A DNA stretch of 64,000 nucleotides from contig NZ_QZXA01000005.1 of the NCBI RefSeq assembly GCF_003601985.1, forward strand, positions 372,001 to 436,000, read 5' to 3'. Source of the DNA: Mesorhizobium jarvisii. Its GTDB lineage: Bacteria > Pseudomonadota > Alphaproteobacteria > Rhizobiales > Rhizobiaceae. The notes beneath the pieces are model-generated. The model was not told the origin of the DNA. It was given only the letters and a program-made list of their open reading frames with translations, and ran no database searches. Below are positions 8,278 through 16,778 of this stretch, in pieces. Both the position numbers and the translations under genes were made by a program. How positions within the stretch are numbered: the stretch's first letter is position 1; every line of letters begins with the position of its first letter.

Positions 8278-9468
8278 ATGAACAGTCTCGACCTTCCCGG
8301 ACGTCCCGAAAACACCCGCATCGTCGTCGCCATGTCGGGCGGCGTGGATTCGTCCGTGGTCGCCGGCCTGTTGAAGCGCGAAGGTTATGATGTCGTCGGC
8401 GTCACCCTGCAGCTTTACGATCACGGCGCGGCCACGCACCGGGCCGGTTCATGCTGCGCCGGACAGGACATTGACGATGCCCGCCGCGTTTCCGAGACGC
8501 TTGGCATTCCCCACTACGTGCTCGATTACGAGGAGCGCTTCCGCAAGGCGGTTATCGACCCCTTCGCCGAGAGCTATGTCGCCGGCGAGACCCCCATTCC
8601 TTGCGTCTCCTGCAACCAGACTGTGAAGTTCGCCGATCTGCTGGCCACCGCCAAGGAACTGGGCGCCGATGCGCTCGCCACCGGCCACTACATTCGCTCC
8701 GGTGCCAATGGCACCCACCGCGCGCTCTACCGGCCGGTCGATGCCGATCGCGACCAGAGCTATTTCCTGTTCGCCACCACGCAGGCGCAGATCGACTATC
8801 TGCGCTTTCCCCTGGGCGGCCTGTCGAAGCCGCAGGTTCGCGCCATGGCCGAGGAGATGGGGCTGACCGTGGCGGCCAAGCAGGACAGCCAGGACATCTG
8901 CTTCGTGCCGCAGGGCAAATATTCCGACATCATCGCCAAGCTGAAGCCGGCCGCCGCCAATCCGGGCGACATCGTCCATATCGACGGCCGCGTGCTCGGC
9001 CGCCACGAGGGCATATTGCGCTACACGATCGGCCAGCGCCGCGGCATCGGCATCGCGTCGGGCGAGCCGCTCTATGTCGTCCATCTCGATGCCGAACGGG
9101 CCCGCGTCATCGTCGGCCCGCGCGAGGCGCTGGAGACGCACAAGATCTATCTGCGCAACATGAACTGGCTTGGCGACGGACCGCTCGACGATATTCCCGA
9201 AGGCGGCCTCGAACTGTTCGCCAAGGTGCGCTCGACCAGGCCGCCGCGTCCGGCGGTGCTGCGCCACGTCGCGGGCGTGACGTCCGTCGAACTGGCCGAC
9301 GGCGAGTCCGGCATCGCGCCCGGCCAGGCCTGCGTGCTCTATTCCGACGACGGTAACGAAGCGCGCGTCTTCGGCGGCGGCTTCATCGAGCGCTCCGAGC
9401 GCGGCGCCGAGGCCGAAGCCATGCTGACGAAGCTTGCAGCAAGGCCGGCGCAAATTCCCGCCGAATAA
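8278..9468 (+). CDS. mnmA: tRNA 2-thiouridylase MnmA
   Basis: A 396-residue enzyme that adenylates U34 and replaces its 2-oxygen with sulfur in tRNA-Lys, -Glu and -Gln. The PP-loop SGGVDSS is at residues 20-26. The two catalytic cysteines are in PCVSCN and SQDICFVP. The C-terminal tRNA-binding barrel contains [11 protein letters not shown]. The ATG at 8278 is used because the N-terminus then matches the family; an upstream ATG at 8200 gives a non-conserved tail. Confidence 0.95.
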   Translation: MNSLDLPGRPENTRIVVAMSGGVDSSVVAGLLKREGYDVVGVTLQLYDHGAATHRAGSCCAGQDIDDARRVSETLGIPHYVLDYEERFRKAVIDPFAESYVAGETPIPCVSCNQTVKFADLLATAKELGADALATGHYIRSGANGTHRALYRPVDADRDQSYFLFATTQAQIDYLRFPLGGLSKPQVRAMAEEMGLTVAAKQDSQDICFVPQGKYSDIIAKLKPAAANPGDIVHIDGRVLGRHEGILRYTIGQRRGIGIASGEPLYVVHLDAERARVIVGPREALETHKIYLRNMNWLGDGPLDDIPEGGLELFAKVRSTRPPRPAVLRHVAGVTSVELADGESGIAPGQACVLYSDDGNEARVFGGGFIERSERGAEAEAMLTKLAARPAQIPAE

Positions 9469-9647
9469 ACACTACCCTCTCAGAGACCGTTTCGAAATTC
9501 GCTCTGGCGAGTCATATGGTGGTGGTTTCGAGAACCGGAGCGCAGCGGACATTCGGGTCCGTGAGCTCAGGTCTACTGCACGCAGTAGAACGGGGAAGCG
9601 CAGAAAACGCCATCAGATGGCCGCCAGAGTAGAATCTCCAAACGGTC

Positions 9648-10616
9648 TCAGGACTTGGTGTGGGTGACCGTCCCCGCCGTCAGGATGCGCAGCACCCTGA
9701 TTGCTTCCTCGCCGCTGGTGCGCGGCTCGGCCCGTGTCTCGATGCAGTGGATGAAATGCTCAAGCTCGCGCGTCAGCGGCATGCCTTGCGCAACCGCGAC
9801 ATAGGACGGCTCGTTGGTGGTGAAGGCCCATTGGCCGCTGTCCTGCCAGACCGCATGTCGGTAGACGGCAAGCTTGCGCTCCCACGGCTCGACATCGTCG
9901 AACACCGCCATCGCCTTGGTGCCGACCACGGTCAGCCGCCTTTCGCGATAGGGGTTGAGCCGCGACGTGAAAAGATGGCTGCGCAGGCCGTTGGGAAAGC
10001 GCATGTGCAGATGCGCGAAGTCGCTGAGATTGTCGAGGAGTGCCGCACCCTCGCCGCGCACCTCGATCGGCTCGGTACCGGTGATGGCCAGGATCATCGA
10101 CAGATCGTGCGGCGCCAGGTCCCACAGCGCATCATTCTCGGTATGGAACTTGCCAAGGCCAAGCCGGTGCGAGTGGATGTAGCGGACCTCGCCAAGCTCG
10201 CCATTGTCGATCAGCCCCTTCAGCGTCTCGAAGGCGGGATGAAAACGCAGGACATGGCCGACCATGAAGACGCGGCCATTGTCCTTGGCCGCCTGCACCG
10301 AGCGCTCGGCATCCGGCACGGTCAGTGCGATCGGCTTTTCCACCAGCACGTCCTTGCCGCTCTCGACGGCGCGCACGGAGAGGTCGGCATGATATTGTGG
10401 CGGCAAGGCCATGACGATGGCGTCGATGTCGTCCCGGCCGAACAGCTGGTCCGGCTCGATCGCCAGGCAATCCTGTTCGCTGGCAAAGCCTTCGGCACGC
10501 GCCCGGTTGGCGTCGGAAACCGCGTGCAGCGCGCCAAGCGCCTTGAGGGTGCGGATATGGTTGCTGCCCCAGTATCCGCAACCGAGGACTGCAATGCGCG
10601 GCTTCATCTGTTTCAA
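9648..10616 (-). CDS. Gfo/Idh/MocA-family sugar oxidoreductase
   Basis: A 322-residue NAD(P)-dependent oxidoreductase. The Rossmann motif is AVLGCGYWGSNHIRTL near the N-terminus and the EKP motif with catalytic lysine is in DVLVEKPIAL near residue 95. The C-terminal half contains HDLSMILAITG, the usual active-site helix. The best fit is the UDP-sugar 3-dehydrogenase (WlbA/WbpB-like) branch, but the substrate is not certain. It stands alone and converges on mnmA; the 180-base gap between them holds nothing I recognise. Confidence 0.8.
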   Translation of the reverse strand: MKQMKPRIAVLGCGYWGSNHIRTLKALGALHAVSDANRARAEGFASEQDCLAIEPDQLFGRDDIDAIVMALPPQYHADLSVRAVESGKDVLVEKPIALTVPDAERSVQAAKDNGRVFMVGHVLRFHPAFETLKGLIDNGELGEVRYIHSHRLGLGKFHTENDALWDLAPHDLSMILAITGTEPIEVRGEGAALLDNLSDFAHLHMRFPNGLRSHLFTSRLNPYRERRLTVVGTKAMAVFDDVEPWERKLAVYRHAVWQDSGQWAFTTNEPSYVAVAQGMPLTRELEHFIHCIETRAEPRTSGEEAIRVLRILTAGTVTHTKS

Positions 10617-10848
10617 ACTCTAAAAACTCGTGGCCGAGACATAGCGACGTGCCCCTTCGAACTCAACCCCGGCGGTTGCAACCAAATGTCCATGCGGCAA
10701 AGCTTTTTTCGGCAATGAGAATATGCGGCGATATGGAATGCTTCGAAGCTTGACAGGCTCGCCCTCCCAACCTTATATCCGCGCGACCTTGGCGAACGCC
10801 TCGAAATGCCTTTCGATTTAACGAGGATTTCGGGCCTTTCGCCGCCCT

Positions 10849-10925
10849 GGCGGGGTAGCTCAGTTGGTTAGAGCACGGGAATCATAATCCTGGGGTCGGG
10901 GGTTCAAGTCCCTCTCCCGCTACCA
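10849..10925 (+). tRNA. tRNA-Met (CAU)
   Basis: A 77-nt cloverleaf with the CCA end encoded. The acceptor stem GGCGGGG pairs with TCCCGCT (G-U at both ends), the D arm is GCTC-AGTTGGTTA-GAGC, the anticodon stem is CGGGA/TCCTG with CAT at 10883-10885, and the T arm is GGGGG-TTCAAGT-CCCTC. The shape fits elongator tRNA-Met rather than initiator tRNA, because the first acceptor pair is G-U rather than an unpaired C. A tRNA-Ile with a modified CAU anticodon is less likely. The recombinase gene on the other strand overlaps its 3' half. Confidence 0.93.
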
Positions 10926-12510
10926 CCATTCCCCCCACTCCTTTGACGCCGTGGGGGAAGGCACCCTCGCCCAACAGTGCCGTTAGCCGCCCAGCGATTT
11001 CGACTTCGACGCCGCCAATCCTCGATGGATGTCGAAACACCGTGACGGTTTCGACCAGATCACGCATTGCATCTGCACATTCGGAATCGCCGGAAGCAAT
11101 GCCCTTGGCAAGCCCGGTCTGAAGTTGGTTTAGTTGTTCCTCGTAGCGGGCGAGCACCGCAGGGTGCAGCGCGATCACTCCGGTCGCAGCGGGTACTCGA
11201 TCCAACTCTGCCAAAATGCACTTGCGCTCTTCATTCAATGTTGTTGATTGCGGTCCCAGTACAGCTGGGTCGCCGTGGCCTTTGGCAATGGCGTTGACCA
11301 GCCGCTCGATCTCCCGGGTTACCTCTTCAAGCCGTCGCTCCAAACGGGTGCGCCTGGCATCGGTATCGGCTGCCAAGCGCTTCCGTTCTTCATGGTAGGT
11401 CTGGACGTACTGGGCAATCACTTCAGGATGGCGCAACTCGGCGGTAAGGCCGTTCAGAACTGCAGTTTCGACCGTATCCAAATAAAAGGTCTTGGGATCG
11501 GCGCATGTTCCGCTTTCTGTGGCGGCGGAACAGCGGATGCGTATGCGCTTGGACTTGTCCACTCCTTTTGAAGACATTCCCGCACCACAGGCACCGCACC
11601 TCAGGAGCCCAGTCAGCATATGCCGTGGTCGGCGTTGATGGCTTGGATGGGTGGTTGCGCGGGCCTTTTTGCGTGCTTGTGCTGCGTCGAAGAGGTCGGA
11701 CGAGACAATGGCGAGGTCCGGTACTGCGACTACTCGCCATTGACCCTTGGGATTTGGACGCGAGACACGTTTCCCGGTATCAGGATCCTTGATCATTCTG
11801 ACCCTGTTCCAGATCAGGCGGCCAGCATAAAGCTCATTATGAAGCAGCCCCGTCCCTCTGTGCACATTTCCATTGATGGTGGAGGCATTCCAGGCTCGAC
11901 CGCGAGGCGGGGGTACGCGGTCTCTGTTTAGATTGTGAGCGATATCACGCGGGGTCTGGCCTTCGACATACTCTCGAAAGACACGGCGCACGATGTCCGC
12001 TTCATCCTCTGCGATCATCCGCTTGCCCGGGTCGCCCAGCACGTACGAATAGCCATAGGTCAATCCGCCGGCATGAAGCCCCTTGTTGACTCGGCCGGCC
12101 TGACCTCTCCGGACTTTGTGAGCAATGTCCTCTCGGTAGAGTTGGCCAACGAGACCGCGCAGGCCGACCAACACCGTGTTCACCACGCCTTCGTGAACAG
12201 CACGAATCTCGATGCCGAGAAATGAAAGGCGCTTGTGAATACCCGCTAGGTCCTCCATGTCGCGCGAGAGCCGATCAAGTGCCTCTACGACGAGCACATC
12301 GAATTCGTGCTCACGCGCTTTGTCCATGAGGTGAAGTAAACCGTCACGGCCCAGCACGGAGCCACCGGAGCGTGCTCGGTCGTCAAACGTTGCGACAACG
12401 TTCAACCCCTCACGTTCTGCGTATGCTCGGCACAAAGCGAGCTGATCGTCGATTGATCGCTCATTCTGGAGGTCGGTTGAGAAGCGTGCGTAGATCGCGG
12501 CTCGGCTCAT
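10882..12510 (-). CDS. Large serine recombinase (site-specific integrase)
   Basis: A 542-residue serine recombinase. The resolvase domain starts SRAAIYARFSTDLQNERSI with catalytic Ser11 and has LDRLSRDMEDLA. The recombinase domain follows (GLHAGGLTYGYSYV; LHNELYAGRLIWNR), then a Cys4 zinc ribbon (LRCGACGAGM) and a C-terminal coiled coil. The last 13-14 residues (ending EGLEPPTPGL) are read antisense from the tRNA-Met gene and the stop overlaps the anticodon. The end of the frame was therefore supplied by the integration site. It is the likely integrase of the element to the right. Confidence 0.9.
   Translation of the reverse strand: MSRAAIYARFSTDLQNERSIDDQLALCRAYAEREGLNVVATFDDRARSGGSVLGRDGLLHLMDKAREHEFDVLVVEALDRLSRDMEDLAGIHKRLSFLGIEIRAVHEGVVNTVLVGLRGLVGQLYREDIAHKVRRGQAGRVNKGLHAGGLTYGYSYVLGDPGKRMIAEDEADIVRRVFREYVEGQTPRDIAHNLNRDRVPPPRGRAWNASTINGNVHRGTGLLHNELYAGRLIWNRVRMIKDPDTGKRVSRPNPKGQWRVVAVPDLAIVSSDLFDAAQARKKARATTHPSHQRRPRHMLTGLLRCGACGAGMSSKGVDKSKRIRIRCSAATESGTCADPKTFYLDTVETAVLNGLTAELRHPEVIAQYVQTYHEERKRLAADTDARRTRLERRLEEVTREIERLVNAIAKGHGDPAVLGPQSTTLNEERKCILAELDRVPAATGVIALHPAVLARYEEQLNQLQTGLAKGIASGDSECADAMRDLVETVTVFRHPSRIGGVEVEIAGRLTALLGEGAFPHGVKGVGGMVVAGEGLEPPTPGL
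10912..10925 (+). other. Candidate left attachment core within tRNA-Met 3' end
   Basis: The 14 bases CTCTCCCGCTACCA at the tRNA 3' end recur in direct orientation at 41034-41047. A recombinase gene abuts this tRNA end, so it is a candidate attachment core. The pairing is an inference from repeat and context. Confidence 0.4.
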
Positions 12511-12640
12511 GTTGAATTTTCTCGGCCTGTTCACGCGCATGGTCTTCGCGGGCCGCTTGGCGAGCGAGAGCGCTTGCAAGGCGCAGAATCGCCCGGTCGG
12601 GTGCCTCACGCAAGACCCGCTTACGGGACTTCACCACCAT
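12461..12640 (-). CDS. Small basic protein coupled to the serine recombinase
   Basis: A 59-residue protein starting MVVKSRKRVLREAPDRAI and rich in Arg, Ala and Glu (LASALARQAAREDHAREQ). Its end overlaps the start of the recombinase gene by 50 bases in another frame, an arrangement that suggests translational coupling. I recall similar short genes before recombinases in rhizobia. Function unknown. Confidence 0.55.
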   Translation of the reverse strand: MVVKSRKRVLREAPDRAILRLASALARQAAREDHAREQAEKIQHEPSRDLRTLLNRPPE

Positions 12641-12947
12641 TGCAGGAACAGCTTGCGACGGGGCAAAAATGGCGGGGAGCAAAATACCCCGAACGATAGC
12701 AGTCGGCAGGTTGGCTGCCGGCCGTCAAGTACGCAAAGAAAACGTAGCTCCTCCATGTCTCGCAAAATGTGCTCATGCGCGAGACGAGGGAATTCTCCAC
12801 GATGGCCGCTCGCAGAAAGGGATAGCAGGGCGTGCTATTCGGACATACTTCGCCCTGATCCGCCACTCTGGCTCAAACCTGCCGGAACGAAAGACGCGGG
12901 TTAGAACTAAGTCGCGTCGGTTGAACAACCACCGTAGACCGAAGGGC
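12641..12947. other. Intergenic stretch in the mobile region
   Basis: About 300 bases between the recombinase operon and the next gene. It must contain the recombinase promoter. No other structure was recognised. Confidence 0.4.
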
Positions 12948-13523
12948 CTATCCTGAACAAATGCCCACGACAGGCGCCTCCCTCAAGCGCAGATTAGAAG
13001 CCTGCTTTTGCAGACCGATCAGATCGGTCGCTATCTCCTGATAAAGCCTACAGTCCGCCTGGACCACGGTTCGCTCAGGCCGTTCAAGCGGCACACTCCC
13101 GGCGATTTCCTTCAAGTCGGCAAGGACCGAAGCAATATGCGGCCAGGGGAAATCTGTTGGATCGTCAATTTCGCGATCTGCGCCTGCGATGATTTCGAGC
13201 TTGGCGACGACACCGAGAAGCGACCGCGCCCGTATTTGGGGTAGCTTGTCCTGAAGCTTCAAAGCCACAGTGGAGGACTCAACCTCCGCTTGGCAGGCGA
13301 TCGAGTAGGCGACCTGCTTGTCCATCGCTTCCGAGCCTCTAGCGTCGAGATAACGCCTCTCTAGACGCTGTTGAAGACGGCAAAGGACCCGAGAAACATG
13401 CTGCGCCCGCAACCAATCTCGGAGCAATAGAATCGGGGGATCTGCATCCGGCAACCGGTTCGACGCCGTGTCCTTGCCATTCGTGACGAAAGGCATAGTC
13501 GTGCTATGGTCGGAATCAGCCAT
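12948..13523 (-). CDS. Hypothetical protein of the mobile region
   Basis: A 191-residue, mostly helical, soluble protein starting MADSDHSTTMPFVTNGKD. It has no signal peptide, membrane segment or catalytic motif I recognise. The Met at 13523 is preferred; an ATG at 13691 gives a 56-residue tail with many Cys and Trp that overlaps the divergent regulator gene. A coding origin is supported by even codon use and by its position between recombinase and XRE regulator. Confidence 0.6.
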   Translation of the reverse strand: MADSDHSTTMPFVTNGKDTASNRLPDADPPILLLRDWLRAQHVSRVLCRLQQRLERRYLDARGSEAMDKQVAYSIACQAEVESSTVALKLQDKLPQIRARSLLGVVAKLEIIAGADREIDDPTDFPWPHIASVLADLKEIAGSVPLERPERTVVQADCRLYQEIATDLIGLQKQASNLRLREAPVVGICSG

Positions 13524-13641
13524 GATCCGAGCTCCGCAAAGCGTGGGCGTGGTTAGACTGTGGAAGCGGGGGAACCACTTCCAACGGCCGTTTCCTAAAA
13601 CAAGCATATTTGCGCTTTTTGCGCAACAGGGCATTTGAACA

Positions 13642-13887
13642 ATGAAGGTAAGTGCGGCCCAAGTTCGCGCGGCCCGTGGGCTTCTCGACATTTCTCAACA
13701 GGGACTGGCGGATTTATCCAAGGTAAGTTTGAGGACAATCGTGCAGTTCGAACGTGGTTCGAAACCAGCATCTGAATCAATCCTGCAAGCGCTGAAGCTA
13801 TCGCTCGAAGCAGCCGGAATAGAATTCATTCCAGAGAATGGCGGCGGTCCTGGTGTCCGCTTGTCACGCGGTAGCGCGAACACTTAG
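13642..13887 (+). CDS. Small XRE-family HTH regulator
   Basis: An 81-residue Cro/CI-type DNA-binding protein. The helix-turn-helix spans residues about 5-50 (VRAARGLLDISQQGLADLSK, then VSLRTIVQFERG), followed by the family tail AAGIEFIPENGGGPGVRL. It is divergent from the 12948-13523 gene and near the recombinase, so it may repress mobile-element genes. Broken relatives of this tail occur at 35658-35855 and 39826-40017. Confidence 0.85.
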   Translation: MKVSAAQVRAARGLLDISQQGLADLSKVSLRTIVQFERGSKPASESILQALKLSLEAAGIEFIPENGGGPGVRLSRGSANT

Positions 13888-13890
13888 ACG

Positions 13891-13914
13891 AAGGCGGCAT
13901 CTATAGGCGCCTTT
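13891..13914 (+). terminator. Weak terminator after XRE regulator
   Basis: AAGGCG (13891-13896) and CGCCTT (13908-13913) form a 6-bp stem followed by TTT, six bases after the stop codon. The following stretch to 14203 shows no gene. Confidence 0.5.
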
Positions 13915-14203
13915 AAGACTATCTGTTTCCCGATCAATGCCAGCAACGCGCCTAATGTCGGCCGTAGAGATCAGCTTCGCCGCTGCCTCAGTGCTGACGT
14001 GGTCAGCAAACAGGGTTGGCCATTCACGGCCCACGACCGGTCATTTTTCTACCGTGGTGCGAGTGTTTTCTAAAGGCGGCCTGCGGTCCGCAGCACATCA
14101 CTCAGCGCATTTCTTCGCTAAGGTCTGAGTGGTTGGTCGATGATCCTCCCGAAACTGAGCGTGACGATCCGTTTCAATGAGCGGGACGAAGACAATCCAA
14201 CTT

Positions 14204-15862
14204 TCAGCTCCATCGGGCCTCCGCCGGAAATGTGAGGGTGAGATAGTGTTGGATCGCGTCGACTAGGCGGTCCGAATCGGCGCCCCAAATCAGGTGGTCA
14301 TCGCCCGGCAGCTCGACAAGCGTGGCGCCAGCGATGCGCTCGGACAAGTAAAGCGCTTCTTCGGGCTTGATCCATCGATCGCCCTTCCTTTGGAGGATCA
14401 GAGTGGGCACATGGATCGCGTGCAGGATATTGCGGACATCGACTTCCGCGCCCCAGCGCCACAGCGCGATCGCATCGGAAGGTGACGCCGAACTCCTCAG
14501 ATAGGCTGCGAACCATTGTTGTTCGTGCGTATCGTTCACTAGGCTCGGCGCCCCGCGCCCCAAGTCCCAAGGCTCTCCCCAATTTCGCCCGATCGCCGCC
14601 AATTCTTCTTCCATTTCCTCTCGGGTCTTCGCCCAGGGATATTCCGGTGACCACAGTCCCAGGGCGTATGCACCATGAAGAATGAGAGCTTTGGTTCGCT
14701 CGGGGTAGGTCGCAGCAAAGAGCATGCAAAGGACGCCGCCTTCGGAACTGCCGAACACCACTGTTCGCCGCGATCCGATTGCATCTAGTACCGCCCGAAC
14801 ATCGTCCACCCGCTCCAGCAACGTCGGAAACCCTACATTGCGGTCGGAAAGACCGGTGCCTCGCTTGTCGATGCGGACCAGCCGACAAAATGACCCAAGC
14901 CGGCGCAGCACATGCGTCAGCCGCGGAGATTCCCAAGCATAGTCGAGATTGGAAACCCAGCCCTGCACGTAGACGAGGTCGAACGGTCCCTCACCGGTAA
15001 CCTGATAGGCAATGCTAACACCTCCCGACTTCACATAGCGCGTTTCGGGGCGTACCGAAGCCGGCACTGGGCTAGCGCCTGGGACCGCCCCCTCGGCCCT
15101 TACGCTCGGTGCTGTATTCTGTCTGGTCGGTCCGAAACGGCTGGCACGGAGCTTGTCATACAACTCACGCGTCTCGTTGTCCGGTTCCAGTTGCAAGTGC
15201 TTGCGCAGTGCCTCGCGGCATTGCGCAAACTGCTTCAATGCCATGTTCGCTCGGCCCTGGCGGGCATAGATTTGCATGAGGCCGCGGTGAATATCTTCCC
15301 GGAGAGGATCGGATGCGAGCAAACGCGTTGCTGCCTGGACATAGGCGGCCAGATTGTCCTTCATCGCATGCTGGTGGAGGAGTTTTTCTAGAACCCCGAT
15401 CCAGATCGTCCTCAGCCTCTCACGTTCCAGCCTTAGCCAGTCGTCGAACGGTTCTTCCCTCAGGACGAAGCCATCGAGCAGATCACCGGCATAGAGGAGC
15501 GCGGCCTGCTCAAGCTGCTCGGGCGCGCTTCCTGATACCAGGCGCTCGAACTGTGCCACATCGATCTCGAGGTCGTCGAGATTGAGGGTGACAGTATCGC
15601 CGTCCGCCAGGAGCCGCCGGTCGCCGGCCGATGGCAACGCTTTCCTTATCGCCGATAGGCCCTGTCTGAGGTTCATCCGCGCCTGCGGCTCTCCGGTATC
15701 ACCCCATAGAAGCGCGGCGAGTTTCTCACGCGAATGGGGTCGTCCAGGATTGAGGGCAAGATAGGTCACCAGACCGCGCGCTTTGCGGCTCAGCACCGCG
15801 GCGGCAGGTCCGCTTCCCGCAAGAGTAAAGCCTCCGAACAGCAGAAGTTGAAGTTGCGCCAT
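14204..15862 (-). CDS. BTAD-type regulator fused to an alpha/beta hydrolase
   Basis: A 552-residue fusion. Residues 1-100 form a winged-helix DNA-binding domain of the SARP type (SREKLAALLWGD; MNLRQGLSAIRKAL). Residues 100-240 form a bacterial transcriptional activator (TPR-like) domain. After a proline/alanine linker comes an alpha/beta hydrolase (270-552) with nucleophile Ser373 in GSSEGG, acid Asp495 in KGDRW and His523 in GDDHLIWG, so the triad is complete. The hydrolase may act as a ligand sensor or esterase coupled to transcription. No signal peptide. No obvious target gene is adjacent. Confidence 0.82.
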   Translation of the reverse strand: MAQLQLLLFGGFTLAGSGPAAAVLSRKARGLVTYLALNPGRPHSREKLAALLWGDTGEPQARMNLRQGLSAIRKALPSAGDRRLLADGDTVTLNLDDLEIDVAQFERLVSGSAPEQLEQAALLYAGDLLDGFVLREEPFDDWLRLERERLRTIWIGVLEKLLHQHAMKDNLAAYVQAATRLLASDPLREDIHRGLMQIYARQGRANMALKQFAQCREALRKHLQLEPDNETRELYDKLRASRFGPTRQNTAPSVRAEGAVPGASPVPASVRPETRYVKSGGVSIAYQVTGEGPFDLVYVQGWVSNLDYAWESPRLTHVLRRLGSFCRLVRIDKRGTGLSDRNVGFPTLLERVDDVRAVLDAIGSRRTVVFGSSEGGVLCMLFAATYPERTKALILHGAYALGLWSPEYPWAKTREEMEEELAAIGRNWGEPWDLGRGAPSLVNDTHEQQWFAAYLRSSASPSDAIALWRWGAEVDVRNILHAIHVPTLILQRKGDRWIKPEEALYLSERIAGATLVELPGDDHLIWGADSDRLVDAIQHYLTLTFPAEARWS

Positions 15863-16028
15863 CGCTCCGTAAGCCAGGTTCGACGTTCAATTGTTCTCCG
15901 GACCTGGCGCGACTTCAACCACGATTTAGGGGGGGCCGCATTTTTCACGAACCAATCACGGTTCCTAGTACGCATATCTCACGGCCACAGGAGAGAGTTC
16001 GTGGATCCACACTCCGCGGGAGGATGAT

Positions 16029-16274
16029 ATGCTTAGTCCCAGCCTTTCTGATTGGCCCATTCAGCCCAGGATATTGTCAACCAAAGCACAGCCGCCCGGT
16101 GGCTTTCGGCCGACACGTCATGAACTTGCACTGGCATTCTATCTGGAACGGCAAGACGCCCATCGAGCTGCGATCATCGCTTCTCGGCAGGCTGCGCAGA
16201 TCCGACCTCATCCGTTCCAGCGTCTGACCGATCTTGGCCGCTTCTTGAAAAGGAAAGTTCTCGCGGCGCAATAG
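16029..16274 (+). CDS. Small hypothetical protein
   Basis: An 81-residue basic frame starting MLSPSLSDWPIQPRIL, with a good ribosome site (GGGAGGA) seven bases upstream. The C-terminal half (ELALAFYLERQDAHRAAII) looks helical. Family unknown; it may be spurious. The flanking gaps 15863-16028 and 16275-16434 hold nothing recognised. Confidence 0.4.
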   Translation: MLSPSLSDWPIQPRILSTKAQPPGGFRPTRHELALAFYLERQDAHRAAIIASRQAAQIRPHPFQRLTDLGRFLKRKVLAAQ

Positions 16275-16434
16275 GCCTGTCGCTCTTCAGACCGCCTTCG
16301 GGGCTGAACTGAACGACTGCTTTGTGCCGCTTACATCGCAAAACAGACAGTCCGGTTGCGGCCCCTTCCCAGTCGTGGAATTTACGTCAGAGAGGACTGT
16401 TCAACGTTGACAGCAACGTGCCACTCCACCGCCA

Positions 16435-16650
16435 CTAGTCGCTGTTTCTTCGTGATGCGCTGGTGTGCCATGCATCAGGATCGGCGATCCACCGATTAAC
16501 ATCGGATTCCCGCCAGCCCGCCCCGTTCACACTGATCTTGATCTGAGCCGGGAACGTGCCTTCGGCGATTTTGCGATAGATGGTTGAACGGGACAGGCCG
16601 GTCCGGTCAAGGACGGTTTTGAGGCGTATGATGCGATCCGGCTCGGGCAT
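16435..16650 (-). CDS. AlpA-like helix-turn-helix regulator
   Basis: A 71-residue protein with the AlpA/phage excisionase-like pattern IIRLKTVLDRTGLSRSTIYR, then AEGTFPAQIKI and GWRESDVNRWI. Such proteins regulate or assist excision of integrated elements. It lies just downstream of traA on the same strand, so it may act as a directionality factor for the serine recombinase, or simply as a regulator. Confidence 0.75.
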   Translation of the reverse strand: MPEPDRIIRLKTVLDRTGLSRSTIYRKIAEGTFPAQIKISVNGAGWRESDVNRWIADPDAWHTSASRRNSD

Positions 16651-16778
16651 GGCTTGCCTGCACCTCACTGGTTCTTGCTGATGTCTGCTGGGACAGACAG
16701 GACGAACCGATCCTAAGCGCAATCAGGTTTGTCGCCTCAACCGCCTGCGGAGTGGAAACGGCGGCAAATCGGCATTCC

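Noticed and set aside
13937..14128. Short plus frame after the XRE regulator
   Set aside because: No ribosome site, composition not protein-like, no relatives recalled.
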